The notes under the pieces were generated by a model. It was not told the origin of the DNA. It saw nothing but the letters and a program-made list of their open reading frames with translations, and searched no databases. The position numbers were made by a program, and so were the translations under genes. From NCBI GenBank assembly GCA_035702985.1, contig DASSZD010000115.1, positions 1-64,000 on the forward strand: DNA of 64,000 nt, written 5' to 3'. This DNA is from JAKAXG01 sp035702985 (lineage in GTDB: Bacteria; Actinomycetota; Acidimicrobiia; Acidimicrobiales; Palsa-688). Of the stretch, positions 18,301-26,265 are shown piece after piece (within the stretch, counting starts at the first letter, position 1; each line of letters begins with the position of its first letter).

Positions 18301-19283
18301 TCGGCCGCCGACAGCCGGGCGTACAGCGGGAGGATCTCCAGGTCGTCGGGTCCGTGGTCCCGCAGGGCACCCGCCGCGTCGCGGATGTCCCGCTCGCCGG
18401 GCAGGAACACCAGGATGTCGCCCGGTCCCTCGGCGACCAGTTCGGAGACGGCGTCGCAGATGGCCGAGTTCACGTCCCGGTCGGTCCCGTCGTCGGCTTC
18501 GGGCTCCGCCTCGAGCGGCCGGTAGCGGATCTCCACCGGGTAGGTGCGACCCGACACCTCGACGACGGGGGCGGCGAAGTGGGCGGCGAAGCGGGCGGTG
18601 TCGATGGTGGCCGAGGTGATGATCACCTTGAGGTCCGGTCGGCGGGGCAGCAGCTGGGCCAGGTAGCCGAGCAGGAAGTCGATGTTGAGGCTGCGCTCGT
18701 GGGCCTCGTCGACGATGATGGTGTCGTAGGCGGTGAGCATCCGGTCCCGGCGGATCTCCGCCAGCAGGATGCCGTCGGTCATCACCTTGACCAGGCTGGT
18801 GGCGCCGACGGTCTCGGTGAAGCGGACCTGGTAGCCGATGGCACCGCCCAGGGTGACGTCCAGCTCCTCGGCTATCCGTTCGGCAACGGTACGGGCGGCG
18901 ATGCGCCGGGGCTGGGTGTGGCCGATCATGCCGTCCACGCCCCGGCCCAGCTCCAGGCACATCTTGGGGATCTGGGTGGTCTTGCCCGAGCCGGTCTCCC
19001 CGGCCACCACCACGACCTGATGGTCCCGGATGGCAGCCATGATCTCCTCCCGGCGGGCGCTCACCGGGAGGTCCGGCGGGTAGCGCACCGGCGGTACGGC
19101 GGCGGCCCGGGCGGCCCTGCGCTGCTCCGCCCCCGCCACCTCCGCCGCCAGGGCCTCCAGCTCGCGGGCCGCCCGGTCGCCCGGCAGGCGGCCGGCACGC
19201 TCGATGCGCCGGGCCAGGCGGTGCCGGTCGCGGATGGTGAGACCGTCGAGGCGGTCGAGGAGGTCCTGGGAGGAGCTGGTCAT
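15393..19283 (-). CDS. hrpA: ATP-dependent RNA helicase HrpA
   Basis: A 1296-residue DEAH-box helicase, the usual length for HrpA. Walker A GETGSGKTT is at residues 95-103, followed by TQPRRIAARTVAERIA, the DEAH box (IVDEAHERSLN), motif III SATIDTARF, motif VI QRAGRCGR, then the helicase-associated domain, the OB-fold and the long HrpA-specific C-terminal DUF3418-type region. It remodels RNA or mRNA-ribosome complexes. The ATG at 19283 is favoured because GGAGG lies 7 nt upstream. It is divergent from hpnR, whose start lies 83 nt away. Confidence 0.92.
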   Translation of the reverse strand: MTSSSQDLLDRLDGLTIRDRHRLARRIERAGRLPGDRAARELEALAAEVAGAEQRRAARAAAVPPVRYPPDLPVSARREEIMAAIRDHQVVVVAGETGSGKTTQIPKMCLELGRGVDGMIGHTQPRRIAARTVAERIAEELDVTLGGAIGYQVRFTETVGATSLVKVMTDGILLAEIRRDRMLTAYDTIIVDEAHERSLNIDFLLGYLAQLLPRRPDLKVIITSATIDTARFAAHFAAPVVEVSGRTYPVEIRYRPLEAEPEADDGTDRDVNSAICDAVSELVAEGPGDILVFLPGERDIRDAAGALRDHGPDDLEILPLYARLSAAEQHRVFRAHRGRRVVLATNVAETSLTVPGIRYVVDTGMARISRFSHRTKVQRLPIEAVSRASADQRAGRCGRVAPGVCIRLYPEEDYAGRPEFTDPEILRTNLASVILQMEAIGLGEVESFPFIEAPDRRSVADGRALLEELGAFERRGERLHLTPIGRRLAELPVDPRLGRMVLEAERRDCLREVTVIAAALSIQDPRERPADHAQAADEMHRRFAVTDSDFLGYVRLWDYLAELQAQLSGNQFRRRCKTEFLHVLRIREWQDVAGQIRQVYRGRGAHANREPAHPDQIHQALLAGLLSHIGMRDRVRGDYRGARNTRWVIGRGSNLARRQPGWAMAGALVETDRTWARTVARVEPAWAEKLGAHLVKRSYSDPWWEAKRGEAMVEERVTLYGLPVDAGRPVALSRLDPAEARRLFIEEALVGRNWPVAVAPLERTAARVEQVRVWEERVRRRDLLAGPDVVEAFYDRVIPAEVTDGRRFQRWWRRAQQSDPDLLDVPLEVLVDRGGGPVDFSGYPDRWAAGGLELPLTYRYEPGADGDGVTVSVPLDTLNRLDGAGFDWNVPGYRLDLVTALVRALPKGHRRALGPARDVAREVLAGTGPADGPLLEVVAARLSRLGGEPVDPAVWDVRDLPAHLRVCFEVVGGDGAVLARGRDLGDLRRRMQERIRAALARIAPELIRHGAATWEFGDLPRQVDKGNLRAYPALVDEGDSVGVALLDSPAAQADSMWRATRRLLLLAAPLPAAHLQRRLTNETKLALARSGTPLADLFTDCATAVADRIMVGHGGPAFDRAGFEAMAADARRGLVDRVARLATIAGGVMAAAEQVHDAIDRLDRADRSGQLQPALADVGQQVADLVRPGFVTSAGTGRLGDLLRYLEAAGRRLERLPADVRRDTERQAAVGRVRARYEELVDQVLAGTAPAGVRAGLADVRWMIEELRVSLWAQSLGTPAPVSEARIMRAIDRMTA

Positions 19284-19365
19284 GGGGGCGCCTCCAGTAT
19301 CCCCGCCGGCGGAGATGACCGCGTTTCGCCGTCCCGGCCCCGGGTAGCTCAGCGCCGATGAGACG

Positions 19366-20925
19366 ATGAGCACGAGGACCTCGCGGACCCTGCTGATCCA
19401 TCCCAGCTCTCTGATGTACTCGGAGTTGTTCCTCCGCCTCGAGCCCCTGGGGCTGGAGCGGGTGGCCAGCGCGGTGCGGGGAGCCGGTCACCAGGTCCGC
19501 ATGATCGACCTCCAGGTGTACGGCCACGACGAGATGTGGCGGGTGTTCGAGGAGTTCCGACCCGACGTGGTCGCGTTCAGCCTCAACTACCTGGCCAACA
19601 TCCCCGAGGTCATCGACCTGGCCAAGAGCGTCAAGGCCCGGCGGGCGTCCTGCGCGGTGTTCGTGGGCGGCCACAGCGTGTCGTTCATCGCCGAGCACGT
19701 CCTGGACCAGGCGGAAGGGGCCATCGACGCCGTGCTGCGGGGCGAGGGCGAGGACGTCGCCCCGGCCCTGGCGGCCGCCCTGGCCGGAGGGGCCCGGGGG
19801 GAGGCCCTCACCGAGCTGCCCGGGGTGGTGACGGCCGAGGGGTCGGGACCGTCACCCCAGAAGACCCACAGCCTGGACGAGAACCTGCCGGCCCGGGACA
19901 TCGGCGGCCGCCGGCGCCGTTACTTCATCGGCGTACTGGACCCGGCCGCCTCGGTCGAGTTCTCCCGGGGCTGCCCGTGGGACTGCTCGTTCTGCAGCGC
20001 CTGGACCTTCTACGGACGCAGCTACCGCAAGGTGTCGCCCGAGGTGGCCGCCGAGGATGTGGCCCGGGTGGCCGAGCCGGGGGTGTTCCTGGTCGACGAC
20101 GTGGCGTTCATCCAGCCCGAGCACGGCTTCGCCATCGGACGGGAGATCGAGCGGCGGGGGATCCACAAGGAGTACTACCTGGAGACCCGCTGCGACGTGC
20201 TCGTCCGCAACGAGGAGGTGTTCGCCTACTGGAAGCGGCTGGGCCTCAACTACATGTTCCTCGGCATCGAGTCGCTCACCGATGAGGGCCTGGGGGCCTT
20301 CCGCAAGCGCAGCAGCACCGATGTCAACGCCGAGGCCCTCGAAGTGGCCCGCCGGTTGGGTGTGACGGTGGCCATCAACATCATCGCCGACCCGGACTGG
20401 GACGAGGCGCAGTTCGAGCGGGTGCGCCGCTGGGCCCTGGAGGTGCCGGAGATCGTGCATCTCACCGTGCAGACCCCCTACCCGGGAACCGAGATCTGGC
20501 GTACCGAGTCCCGGCGGCTGACCACCAAGGACTACCGGCTGTTCGACGTTCAGCACGCCGTGCTGCCCACCCGGCTGCCCCTCGAGAGCTTCTACGCCGA
20601 GCTGGTCAAGACCCAGGCGGTGCTGGCCCGCAAGCATCTGGGGGTGGCCGCCCTGGCCGAGACCGCCGCCATCGCCGCCCGGCACCTGATGCACGGCCAG
20701 ACGAACTTCGTGCGGATGCTGTGGCGTTTCCCGAAGGTGTACAACGTCAGGCGCCAGCTGGAGGACCACTGGCAGCCGGTCCACTACCAGCTGCCCGATC
20801 CCGAATCGGCGCCGGAGGGCCGGATCGAACGCAAGGACCTGTACGTCCACGTGCCCATCCGGCTCACCAAAGCGGCGGCCGGCCAGGGGGCCAACGCCGC
20901 CGGCCCCGACGCCACCGCTTCCTGA
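19366..20925 (+). CDS. hpnR: Hopanoid C-3 methylase HpnR (B12-binding radical SAM)
   Basis: A 519-residue cobalamin-binding radical SAM enzyme. The N-terminal B12 domain is at about 1-140 (LIHPSSLMYSELFLRLEPLG start). The [4Fe-4S] motif CxxxCxxC is C203, C207 and C210 in RGCPWDCSFCSAWTFYGRSY. It continues with the YYLETRCDVLVRN, YMFLGIESLTDEGL, VQTPYPGTEIWRTE and LFDVQHAVLPTRLPL blocks, which I recognise as typical of HpnR, the enzyme that adds the C-3 methyl group to bacteriohopanepolyols using SAM. No hopene cyclase or other hpn gene is in the window, so it is an isolated copy. Function is inferred from family resemblance only. Confidence 0.85.
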   Translation: MSTRTSRTLLIHPSSLMYSELFLRLEPLGLERVASAVRGAGHQVRMIDLQVYGHDEMWRVFEEFRPDVVAFSLNYLANIPEVIDLAKSVKARRASCAVFVGGHSVSFIAEHVLDQAEGAIDAVLRGEGEDVAPALAAALAGGARGEALTELPGVVTAEGSGPSPQKTHSLDENLPARDIGGRRRRYFIGVLDPAASVEFSRGCPWDCSFCSAWTFYGRSYRKVSPEVAAEDVARVAEPGVFLVDDVAFIQPEHGFAIGREIERRGIHKEYYLETRCDVLVRNEEVFAYWKRLGLNYMFLGIESLTDEGLGAFRKRSSTDVNAEALEVARRLGVTVAINIIADPDWDEAQFERVRRWALEVPEIVHLTVQTPYPGTEIWRTESRRLTTKDYRLFDVQHAVLPTRLPLESFYAELVKTQAVLARKHLGVAALAETAAIAARHLMHGQTNFVRMLWRFPKVYNVRRQLEDHWQPVHYQLPDPESAPEGRIERKDLYVHVPIRLTKAAAGQGANAAGPDATAS

Positions 20926-20932
20926 ACGGCGA

Positions 20933-20949
20933 CCGCCGCTGAACGGCGG
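20933..20949 (+). terminator. Hairpin after hpnR
   Basis: CCGCCG-CTGAA-CGGCGG: 6-bp perfect stem with a 5-nt loop beginning 7 nt past the hpnR stop. No U-tract follows. Confidence 0.45.
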
Positions 20950-20972
20950 CGTGCCGGGTCCGTCCCCTCCGG

Positions 20973-20978
20973 TACATT
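20973..20978 (+). promoter_or_regulatory. Candidate leaderless promoter (-10 TACATT)
   Basis: TACATT ends 7 nt before the ATG at 20986 and lies just after the hairpin that follows hpnR. Confidence 0.45.
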
Positions 20979-20985
20979 CGCCGCC

Positions 20986-21702
20986 ATGACATCTGGCACC
21001 CGCTACGAGTCGGTCCCGGTCGGAGAGGATCACTTCGACGCCTATTGCGCCGTGCCCGCGAGCGGCCGCGGCCCGGGCGTGATGCTGTTCCAGGAGATCT
21101 TCGGGATCAACGACAACATGCGCGGTCTGGCCGACCGGCTGGCCGGGGCCGGCTACGTGGCGCTGGTCCCCGACATGTTCTGGCGGATCGATCGCCGCTT
21201 CGAGCGCAAGGACGAGTCCGGCATGGCCGACGCCTTCGCCATGGTGCAGAAGTTCGACTTCGCCAGGGCGGTCGACGACATCACCGCCACCCACGCCCAC
21301 CTGCTGCGCATGGAGGAGTGCACCGGGCGGGTGGGGGCGCTGGGCTTCTGCCTGGGCGGCGGGCTGGCGTTCGCGGCCGCCACCCTGAGCCGGGTGGATG
21401 GCCGCGGCCCCGACGCCGCTGTCTGCTACTACGGGTCGGCCATCAACGACATGCTCGATCAGGTGTCCAGGTTGGACTGCCCGACCCTTTTCCACTACGG
21501 GGAGCGGGATCCCTACATCCCGGCGGAGAAGATCGCCGAGGTGGAGGAGGCGGTGTCGGGCCGGCCCGGCGTGGAGTTCCACCGCTACGACGCCGGCCAC
21601 GCCTTCAGCAACGAGGACGCCCCGTCCCTGTACGACGCCGATGCGGCCGCCGCGGCGTGGCCCCGAACCCTGGACTTCCTGGCCCGCCACCTGCAGGGCT
21701 AG
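20986..21702 (+). CDS. Dienelactone hydrolase family protein
   Basis: A 238-residue cytoplasmic alpha/beta-hydrolase of the carboxymethylenebutenolidase type. The catalytic triad is C122 (GFCLGG), D174 (GERDPYIP) and H204 (DAGHAFSN); the cysteine nucleophile distinguishes the family from serine esterases. It opens dienelactones or related cyclic esters, which would fit aromatic degradation elsewhere on the chromosome. The gene seems to form its own transcription unit. A second, truncated family member sits at the right edge of the window. Confidence 0.88.
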   Translation: MTSGTRYESVPVGEDHFDAYCAVPASGRGPGVMLFQEIFGINDNMRGLADRLAGAGYVALVPDMFWRIDRRFERKDESGMADAFAMVQKFDFARAVDDITATHAHLLRMEECTGRVGALGFCLGGGLAFAAATLSRVDGRGPDAAVCYYGSAINDMLDQVSRLDCPTLFHYGERDPYIPAEKIAEVEEAVSGRPGVEFHRYDAGHAFSNEDAPSLYDADAAAAAWPRTLDFLARHLQG

Positions 21703-21736
21703 GGCTGGGCGGGCGGCCCGGAAGGTTCGGTCCCGG

Positions 21737-22753
21737 TCAGGCGGCCGGCCGCCCGGCCGGTCGGTCCCCGGCCCGGGCCTCCAGCAGGGAGCTCCGGCCC
21801 CGCCGCCAGCATCGGAGGATCTCGGAGGTGAACCGGCCCTCGACGGCCTGAAGGCACCGGGCCCCGAACAGCACGTCGGGGGCCAGCTCCGGGTCCCGGC
21901 GCAGCAGGCCGGCCACCATCCCGTCGGTGGCGAGGTACTGGTGCACCTCGTCGGCTTCCACGTGCACGTCGAAGAACCGGCGGGCGCCGGCGGGGAAGCC
22001 GAGGCGGCCCAGGGCCTGGGAGTACCGGCTCATGGGCCCGGTCGAGGTCATCTCGAACAGGGCCAGGTGGCCGACCAGGGCGCCCCGCCACCGGCGGTGC
22101 AGCCCGAGCAGCGAGATCAGGTTGGTGGTGGCCAGGGTGAACCCCGGGATCTCGTCCAGGTAGGCGTTGGGGGTGGGGTCCAGCCCGGCCGCCTCCATGG
22201 TCCGGGCGAACAGCTCGGCGTGCATGTCGGCGGCCCGCCCGCCGCCGTACTCGTCGGACTGGATGGTGGTCATCACCGCCTTGGCCTCCCCGTCCAGTCG
22301 GGGGATGGCCCAGGTGTGGGGGTCGGCTTCTTTCAGCTGGTAGGCCGAGCGGTGCTTGAACAGCTCCCTGATATGGTCCCGGTCGGCGTGGTCCAGTACC
22401 CACTTGGACAAAGAGGGGCCGCTCCCGCCACCCGCCATCGACCACAGCTCGGCCACCGCTCCGGCCGGGCCGACCCCGACCGGGCCGACCGACGCCGTCA
22501 ACTCGGACTCGAAGCGGCCCTCCAGCCGCCGGCGCAGGCCGAGCAGGGACGGCTCCCACTCCCACCCGTCGTCCACGCCGGCGAAGCCGCGGTAGTGCAG
22601 CTCGTACAGGCAGTACAGCGCCAGGTGCAGGTCGTCCTCGTCGGCGGCGTCCACCGCGCCGGCGGTGGGCAGGTCGTGGGGCGCCCGCCGCAGCCGCTCG
22701 AAGAGAAACCCGGTCAGCTCGCCGCGGGGGGACGGGAGGGGAGCGGGAGGCAT
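21737..22753 (-). CDS. Heme-oxygenase-like diiron (iron-containing redox enzyme) family protein
   Basis: A 338-residue protein of the iron-containing redox enzyme family, a helical heme-oxygenase-like fold that uses a non-heme diiron site to activate O2. Candidate ligands are in DEYGGGRAADMHAELF (about 160-175) and in the paired motif HVEADEVHQY (about 268-277), with an earlier Glu/His helix (LYCLYELHYRGF, about 47-58). Known relatives fragment or oxidise amino acids and lipids; the substrate here is unknown. It follows the ABC permease on the same strand with a 37-nt gap, so it is probably the third gene of an exporter operon. Confidence 0.78.
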   Translation of the reverse strand: MPPAPLPSPRGELTGFLFERLRRAPHDLPTAGAVDAADEDDLHLALYCLYELHYRGFAGVDDGWEWEPSLLGLRRRLEGRFESELTASVGPVGVGPAGAVAELWSMAGGGSGPSLSKWVLDHADRDHIRELFKHRSAYQLKEADPHTWAIPRLDGEAKAVMTTIQSDEYGGGRAADMHAELFARTMEAAGLDPTPNAYLDEIPGFTLATTNLISLLGLHRRWRGALVGHLALFEMTSTGPMSRYSQALGRLGFPAGARRFFDVHVEADEVHQYLATDGMVAGLLRRDPELAPDVLFGARCLQAVEGRFTSEILRCWRRGRSSLLEARAGDRPAGRPAA

Positions 22754-22790
22754 CCGTGATAGCTACCCCGGACCGGTGCCCGGCAAGCGC

Positions 22791-23645
22791 CTAGGACAGC
22801 ACCCGGCCCCGGAACGCCCGTATCCCCAGCGAGAGGAACAGCCCGCAGAAGCCCAGCAGCACCGGGTAGATCACATACAGGTGCATGTGCGGGATATCGG
22901 TGAAGGCGGCCCGCATGCCCTCGTTGACGTAGATCAGCGGGTTGACGCACACCAGGGTCTGCAGCCAGGCGAAGCCGCCGACCTTCACCGACGACAGCCT
23001 GGTCCACTGGTAGTAGGTCCCGCCGAGGAACGTGATGGGCAGCACGATGAACCCGAACATCAGCCCGATGTTGCGGGGCTCGAACGAGCAGCCGAGCAGC
23101 AGTCCCAGGGCGCTGAACGCCACGCAGGTCAGCGGCACCAGCGTGAGCACCACCCACCATCTGATGTCGAAGACCGGATGGACGCCGGGGGCGTGGATGA
23201 CCGCGGCGATGGGGAACACGATGGCGGCGGCCAGGATCCCCTGGATCACGCCCGACACCACCTTGGCCACGGCCACCAGCCACACCGGGCACGGAGCCTG
23301 CACCCGGTCCTCGATCTCGCGGGTGAACCCGAACTCCTGGGCCAGGGTGAGCGCCACCGACTGCACCCCCTGGAACATCACCGAGATACCGACCACGCCC
23401 GGTACCAGCACGGTGGCGAACGAAGCCGCACCCCGGCCCCCGCCGACGGACTGGCCGATCTCGGGGAAGACGTACAGGAACACGAAGACCAGCAGGAACG
23501 GCTGGATGAGCGTGCGCAGCACGAACTCCACGACGTTCTTGCGCAGTACCGCCAGGTCCCGCAGCAGCAGCGCCGCCAGGGCCACCCGGCTGGCCGCCGC
23601 GGCAGAGCGGAGCGGGCGGGTGGCGATGGGGACGGCCACGGCCAT
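22791..23645 (-). CDS. ABC-2 type exporter permease (DrrB-like)
   Basis: A 284-residue membrane protein with six predicted helices and the ABC-2 family layout: a cytoplasmic N-terminus (LLLRDLAVLRKN), a helix with QPFLLVFVFLYVFPEI, an ECF-like central segment (REIEDRVQAPCPVWLVAVAK), and a last loop PLIYVNEGMRAAF. It should form the channel for the preceding ATPase. Its ATG overlaps the ATPase stop (TGATG). DrrB-type permeases export antibiotics or glycolipids in actinobacteria. Confidence 0.86.
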   Translation of the reverse strand: MAVAVPIATRPLRSAAAASRVALAALLLRDLAVLRKNVVEFVLRTLIQPFLLVFVFLYVFPEIGQSVGGGRGAASFATVLVPGVVGISVMFQGVQSVALTLAQEFGFTREIEDRVQAPCPVWLVAVAKVVSGVIQGILAAAIVFPIAAVIHAPGVHPVFDIRWWVVLTLVPLTCVAFSALGLLLGCSFEPRNIGLMFGFIVLPITFLGGTYYQWTRLSSVKVGGFAWLQTLVCVNPLIYVNEGMRAAFTDIPHMHLYVIYPVLLGFCGLFLSLGIRAFRGRVLS

Positions 23646-24649
23646 CAGTCGCGAAGGTCCTTTCCGGTCAGGTTGATGAACACCGTCTCGAGGGTCGGTT
23701 CGGTCACCGATAGGTCGGCCAGCTCCACCCCGGCCTTCTCGGCCACCGCGACCACCCGGGGCAGCAGCCCGGTCGTGCCCCGGACCTGGATCTCCACCCC
23801 GCTGTCGGTGGCCCGCACCCGGGTGGCGCCGTCCAGGCCCGCCTCGAACACGTCGACCAGCTGCTCCGCCGGCCCGTTGGAGCGGACGTTGACGACGGTG
23901 TCGGCGCCGACCGACTGCTTGAGGCCGGCCGGGGTGTCGAGGGCCAGGATCCGGCCGTGGTCCATGATGGCCACCCGGTCGCAGAGCTGGTCGGCCTCCT
24001 CCATGTAGTGGGTGGTGAGCAGGATGGTCTGGCCCTCCCGGTTCAGCTCGGTGAGGGTCTCCCACAGCGACAGGCGGCTCTGGGGGTCCAGGCCGGCGGT
24101 GGGCTCGTCGAGGAACAGCACCGCCGGGCGGTGGGCTATGGAGCGGGCGACCATCAGCCGCTGGGCCATGCCGCCCGACAGGGCGTACACCGACGCCTTG
24201 GCCCATTTGGTGAGCCGGAACTGTTCCAGCAGGCGGTCCGCCTCGCGGCGGCTGTCCCGGGCCGGCATGCCGAACATCCGCCCGTGGAAGTACAGGTTCT
24301 CCCACACGGTCAGCTGGCGGTCCAGGGTGTTCTGCTGGGAGACCACGCCGATCAGCTGCTTGGCCAGGGCCGGGTGGGCGACCACGTCGATGCCGCCCAC
24401 GAGCGCCGACCCCGACGTGGGGATCACCCGGGTGGTGAGCATCCCGGCGGTGGTGGTCTTGCCCGCCCCGTTGGGGCCGAGCAGCCCGAAGATCTCCCCG
24501 GCCAGCACGGACAGGTCCAGCCCGTCCACCGCCTTGAAGTCCGTCCCCCCGTAGACCTTGGTGAGACCCACCGTCCGGATCATCTCGGGCCGGCCGCCGG
24601 GCTCGGCCTCCGGCCCGGCTGAAGTAGTCTGCGTCTCCGTCGGGGCCAC
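23645..24649 (-). CDS. ABC exporter ATPase (DrrA-like)
   Basis: A 334-residue ATP-binding subunit. Walker A GPNGAGKTTT, Q-loop (VVSQQNTLD), signature LSGGMAQR, Walker B VLFLDEPTAGLD and the H-loop LLTTHYMEEAD are all present. A C-terminal domain of about 90 residues is typical of daunorubicin-resistance ATPases. I place the start at the GTG at 24649 because a TAGTCT box on the minus strand ends 8 nt before it (leaderless arrangement). The ATG at 24583 (MIRTVGLTKVYGG), 22 codons later, starts nearer the domain but has no ribosome site. It is translationally coupled to the permease. Confidence 0.87.
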   Translation of the reverse strand: MAPTETQTTSAGPEAEPGGRPEMIRTVGLTKVYGGTDFKAVDGLDLSVLAGEIFGLLGPNGAGKTTTAGMLTTRVIPTSGSALVGGIDVVAHPALAKQLIGVVSQQNTLDRQLTVWENLYFHGRMFGMPARDSRREADRLLEQFRLTKWAKASVYALSGGMAQRLMVARSIAHRPAVLFLDEPTAGLDPQSRLSLWETLTELNREGQTILLTTHYMEEADQLCDRVAIMDHGRILALDTPAGLKQSVGADTVVNVRSNGPAEQLVDVFEAGLDGATRVRATDSGVEIQVRGTTGLLPRVVAVAEKAGVELADLSVTEPTLETVFINLTGKDLRD

Positions 24650-24663
24650 GGGGGCCAAGACTA
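24625..24663. promoter_or_regulatory. Face-to-face GTAGTCT/AGACTAC elements between the exporter and phoU
   Basis: GTAGTCT begins at 24624 and its exact inverse AGACTAC ends at 24664. Each contains TAGTCT, a good -10 hexamer: the plus copy (24625-24630) points to phoU, and the minus copy (24663-24658) ends 8 nt before the exporter GTG. The same 7-bp arms could also be a repressor half-site pair. Confidence 0.4.
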
Positions 24664-24689
24664 CGGCGCAGGTGGATCTATTGGAACCG

Positions 24690-25364
24690 GTGAACGAGGA
24701 TTCGCAGCTCCGGGAGCTGCGACGCACTTACCACGACCGGATCGCCGAACTGCGGGAGCGGTCGTCGTCGGTGCTGCGCTGCGCCATCACGGGCACCGAG
24801 AATGCCACCACCGCGTTCCTGGCCGACGACCCGTCGGTGCTGGAGCCCATGCGGGCCGGGGCGGCGGAGGCGGCCCGGGTAGCCGCCGCCGTCGACGACG
24901 AGGTGGTGGCCGTCCTGGCTCTGGAGTCTCCGGTGGCCCGGGACCTGCGCCTCATCCTGGCGGCGCGCGACGTCACCCAGATCTCGCTCCTGTGCGTCGG
25001 GCTGGCCCTCACCCTGGCGGCCCGGGTCGGCGCCGCGGGCAGGCTGGCCGACCGGGACCTGCACCATCACGTCGGGCGGGTGGGGACGGGGACGGCCGAC
25101 CTGCTGCGCCTGGCCCACGCATCCTGGGCCACGCTGGACCCCGGCACCGCCGCTGATGTCCTGGTCGAGGCGGACAAGACCCGCGCCGCCCAGATGGAGT
25201 TCTTCGGGGCGCTGCTGGCCCTCACCGGGGTTCCCATGGACGCGGCCCTGGACCTGGGGCTCTCCAGCCGGGCCTTCGACCGCCTGGCCGATCACGCCGT
25301 GGAGATCGCCGAGCGGGTGCTGTTCGCCGTGCACGGGCGCCACACCCCGGTGGCCGGCCCGTAG
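24690..25364 (+). CDS. phoU: Phosphate transport regulator PhoU
   Basis: A 224-residue all-helical PhoU protein, the cytoplasmic link between the Pst transporter and the phosphate sensor kinase. It begins LRELRRTYHDRIAELRE and has two three-helix repeats. The second carries the metal-binding (E/D)xxxD-type end ASxxFDRLADHAVEIAERV, seen here as SRAFDRLADHAVEIAERVLF near the C-terminus. It converges with pstB, with only 5 nt between stops. The GTG at 24690 is chosen by domain start; the in-frame GTG at 24672 is an alternative. Confidence 0.83.
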   Translation: MNEDSQLRELRRTYHDRIAELRERSSSVLRCAITGTENATTAFLADDPSVLEPMRAGAAEAARVAAAVDDEVVAVLALESPVARDLRLILAARDVTQISLLCVGLALTLAARVGAAGRLADRDLHHHVGRVGTGTADLLRLAHASWATLDPGTAADVLVEADKTRAAQMEFFGALLALTGVPMDAALDLGLSSRAFDRLADHAVEIAERVLFAVHGRHTPVAGP

Positions 25365-25369
25365 CGGTA

Positions 25370-26251
25370 CTAGCCGAAGCGGCCGGTGATGTAGTCGTCG
25401 GTGCGCGGGTCGGTGGGGGAGGTGAAGATCTGCTTGGTCGGCCCCGACTCGACCAGCAGGCCGGTCCTCGTCCCCGCGTCGGCCTCCTCGACGGTGAAGA
25501 AGGCCGTGCGGTCCGACACCCGGGCCGCCTGCTGCATGTTGTGGGTGACGATCACGATGGTGTAGTCGCTCTTGAGCTCCATCATGAGCTCCTCGATCCG
25601 GATGGTCGCCAGCGGATCGAGAGCCGAGCAGGGCTCGTCCATCAGGATGACATCCGGTTTGACAGCGATGGCCCGGGCGATGCACAGCCGCTGCTGCTGG
25701 CCGCCGGAGAGGCTGAACGCACTCGCTTTGAGCTTGCCCTTGACCTCGTCCCACAGGGCGGCCCGGGTCAGGGACTCTTCCACCAGGTCGTCCAGGTTGA
25801 CCTTGACGCCGTTGACCCTGGGGGCGATGGCCACATTGTCGTATATGGACTTCGGGAACGGGTTGGGCTTCTGGAAGACCATGCCGATCCTCCGGCGCAT
25901 CTCGATGGCGTGCACCGAAGGGGCGTACAGCGATTCCCCCTCGAAGACCACCCGGCCGTCCACCCGGGTGTCGGGGATCAGGTCGTTCATACGGTTGAGG
26001 CAGCGCAGGAACGTGGTCTTGCCGCATCCGGATGGGCCGATGAGGGCGGTGATCTCCTTCCTACCGATCTTCAGGCTCACGTCCCGCAGGGCCCGGTGGG
26101 CCCCGTAGTAGAAGTCCAGAGCATGGATCTCGAAGATGGCGTCGTCGACCTCGGCGGCCAGGGCCGTCGAGGCAGAGACGCCGGCGAAGGTCGATGGAGC
26201 GTTCTCCTGGGCCACGCGGGACGAGACTACCGCTGAAGAGGGATCTGCCAT
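25370..26251 (-). CDS. pstB: Phosphate ABC transporter ATPase PstB
   Basis: A 293-residue ATPase that powers phosphate import through PstCA. Walker A GPSGCGKTTF, the PstB-specific FQKPNPFPKSIYDNVA Q-loop, signature LSGGQQQRLCIARAIA, Walker B VILMDEPCSALDP and the H-loop VTHNMQQA are all present. About 40 extra N-terminal residues (MADPSSAVVSSRVAQ) precede the core. AAAGGTGG precedes the ATG. It is the last gene of pstSCAB, 14 nt after pstA. Confidence 0.95.
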   Translation of the reverse strand: MADPSSAVVSSRVAQENAPSTFAGVSASTALAAEVDDAIFEIHALDFYYGAHRALRDVSLKIGRKEITALIGPSGCGKTTFLRCLNRMNDLIPDTRVDGRVVFEGESLYAPSVHAIEMRRRIGMVFQKPNPFPKSIYDNVAIAPRVNGVKVNLDDLVEESLTRAALWDEVKGKLKASAFSLSGGQQQRLCIARAIAVKPDVILMDEPCSALDPLATIRIEELMMELKSDYTIVIVTHNMQQAARVSDRTAFFTVEEADAGTRTGLLVESGPTKQIFTSPTDPRTDDYITGRFG

Positions 26252-26265
26252 CACGGTTCCACCTT

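Noticed and set aside
15393..19698. Very long open frame on the minus strand overlapping hrpA in another frame (about 1170 codons)
   Set aside because: Its translation is low-complexity Gly/Pro/Arg text typical of an alternate frame in GC-rich DNA; hrpA in the correct frame explains the same bases with full helicase motifs.
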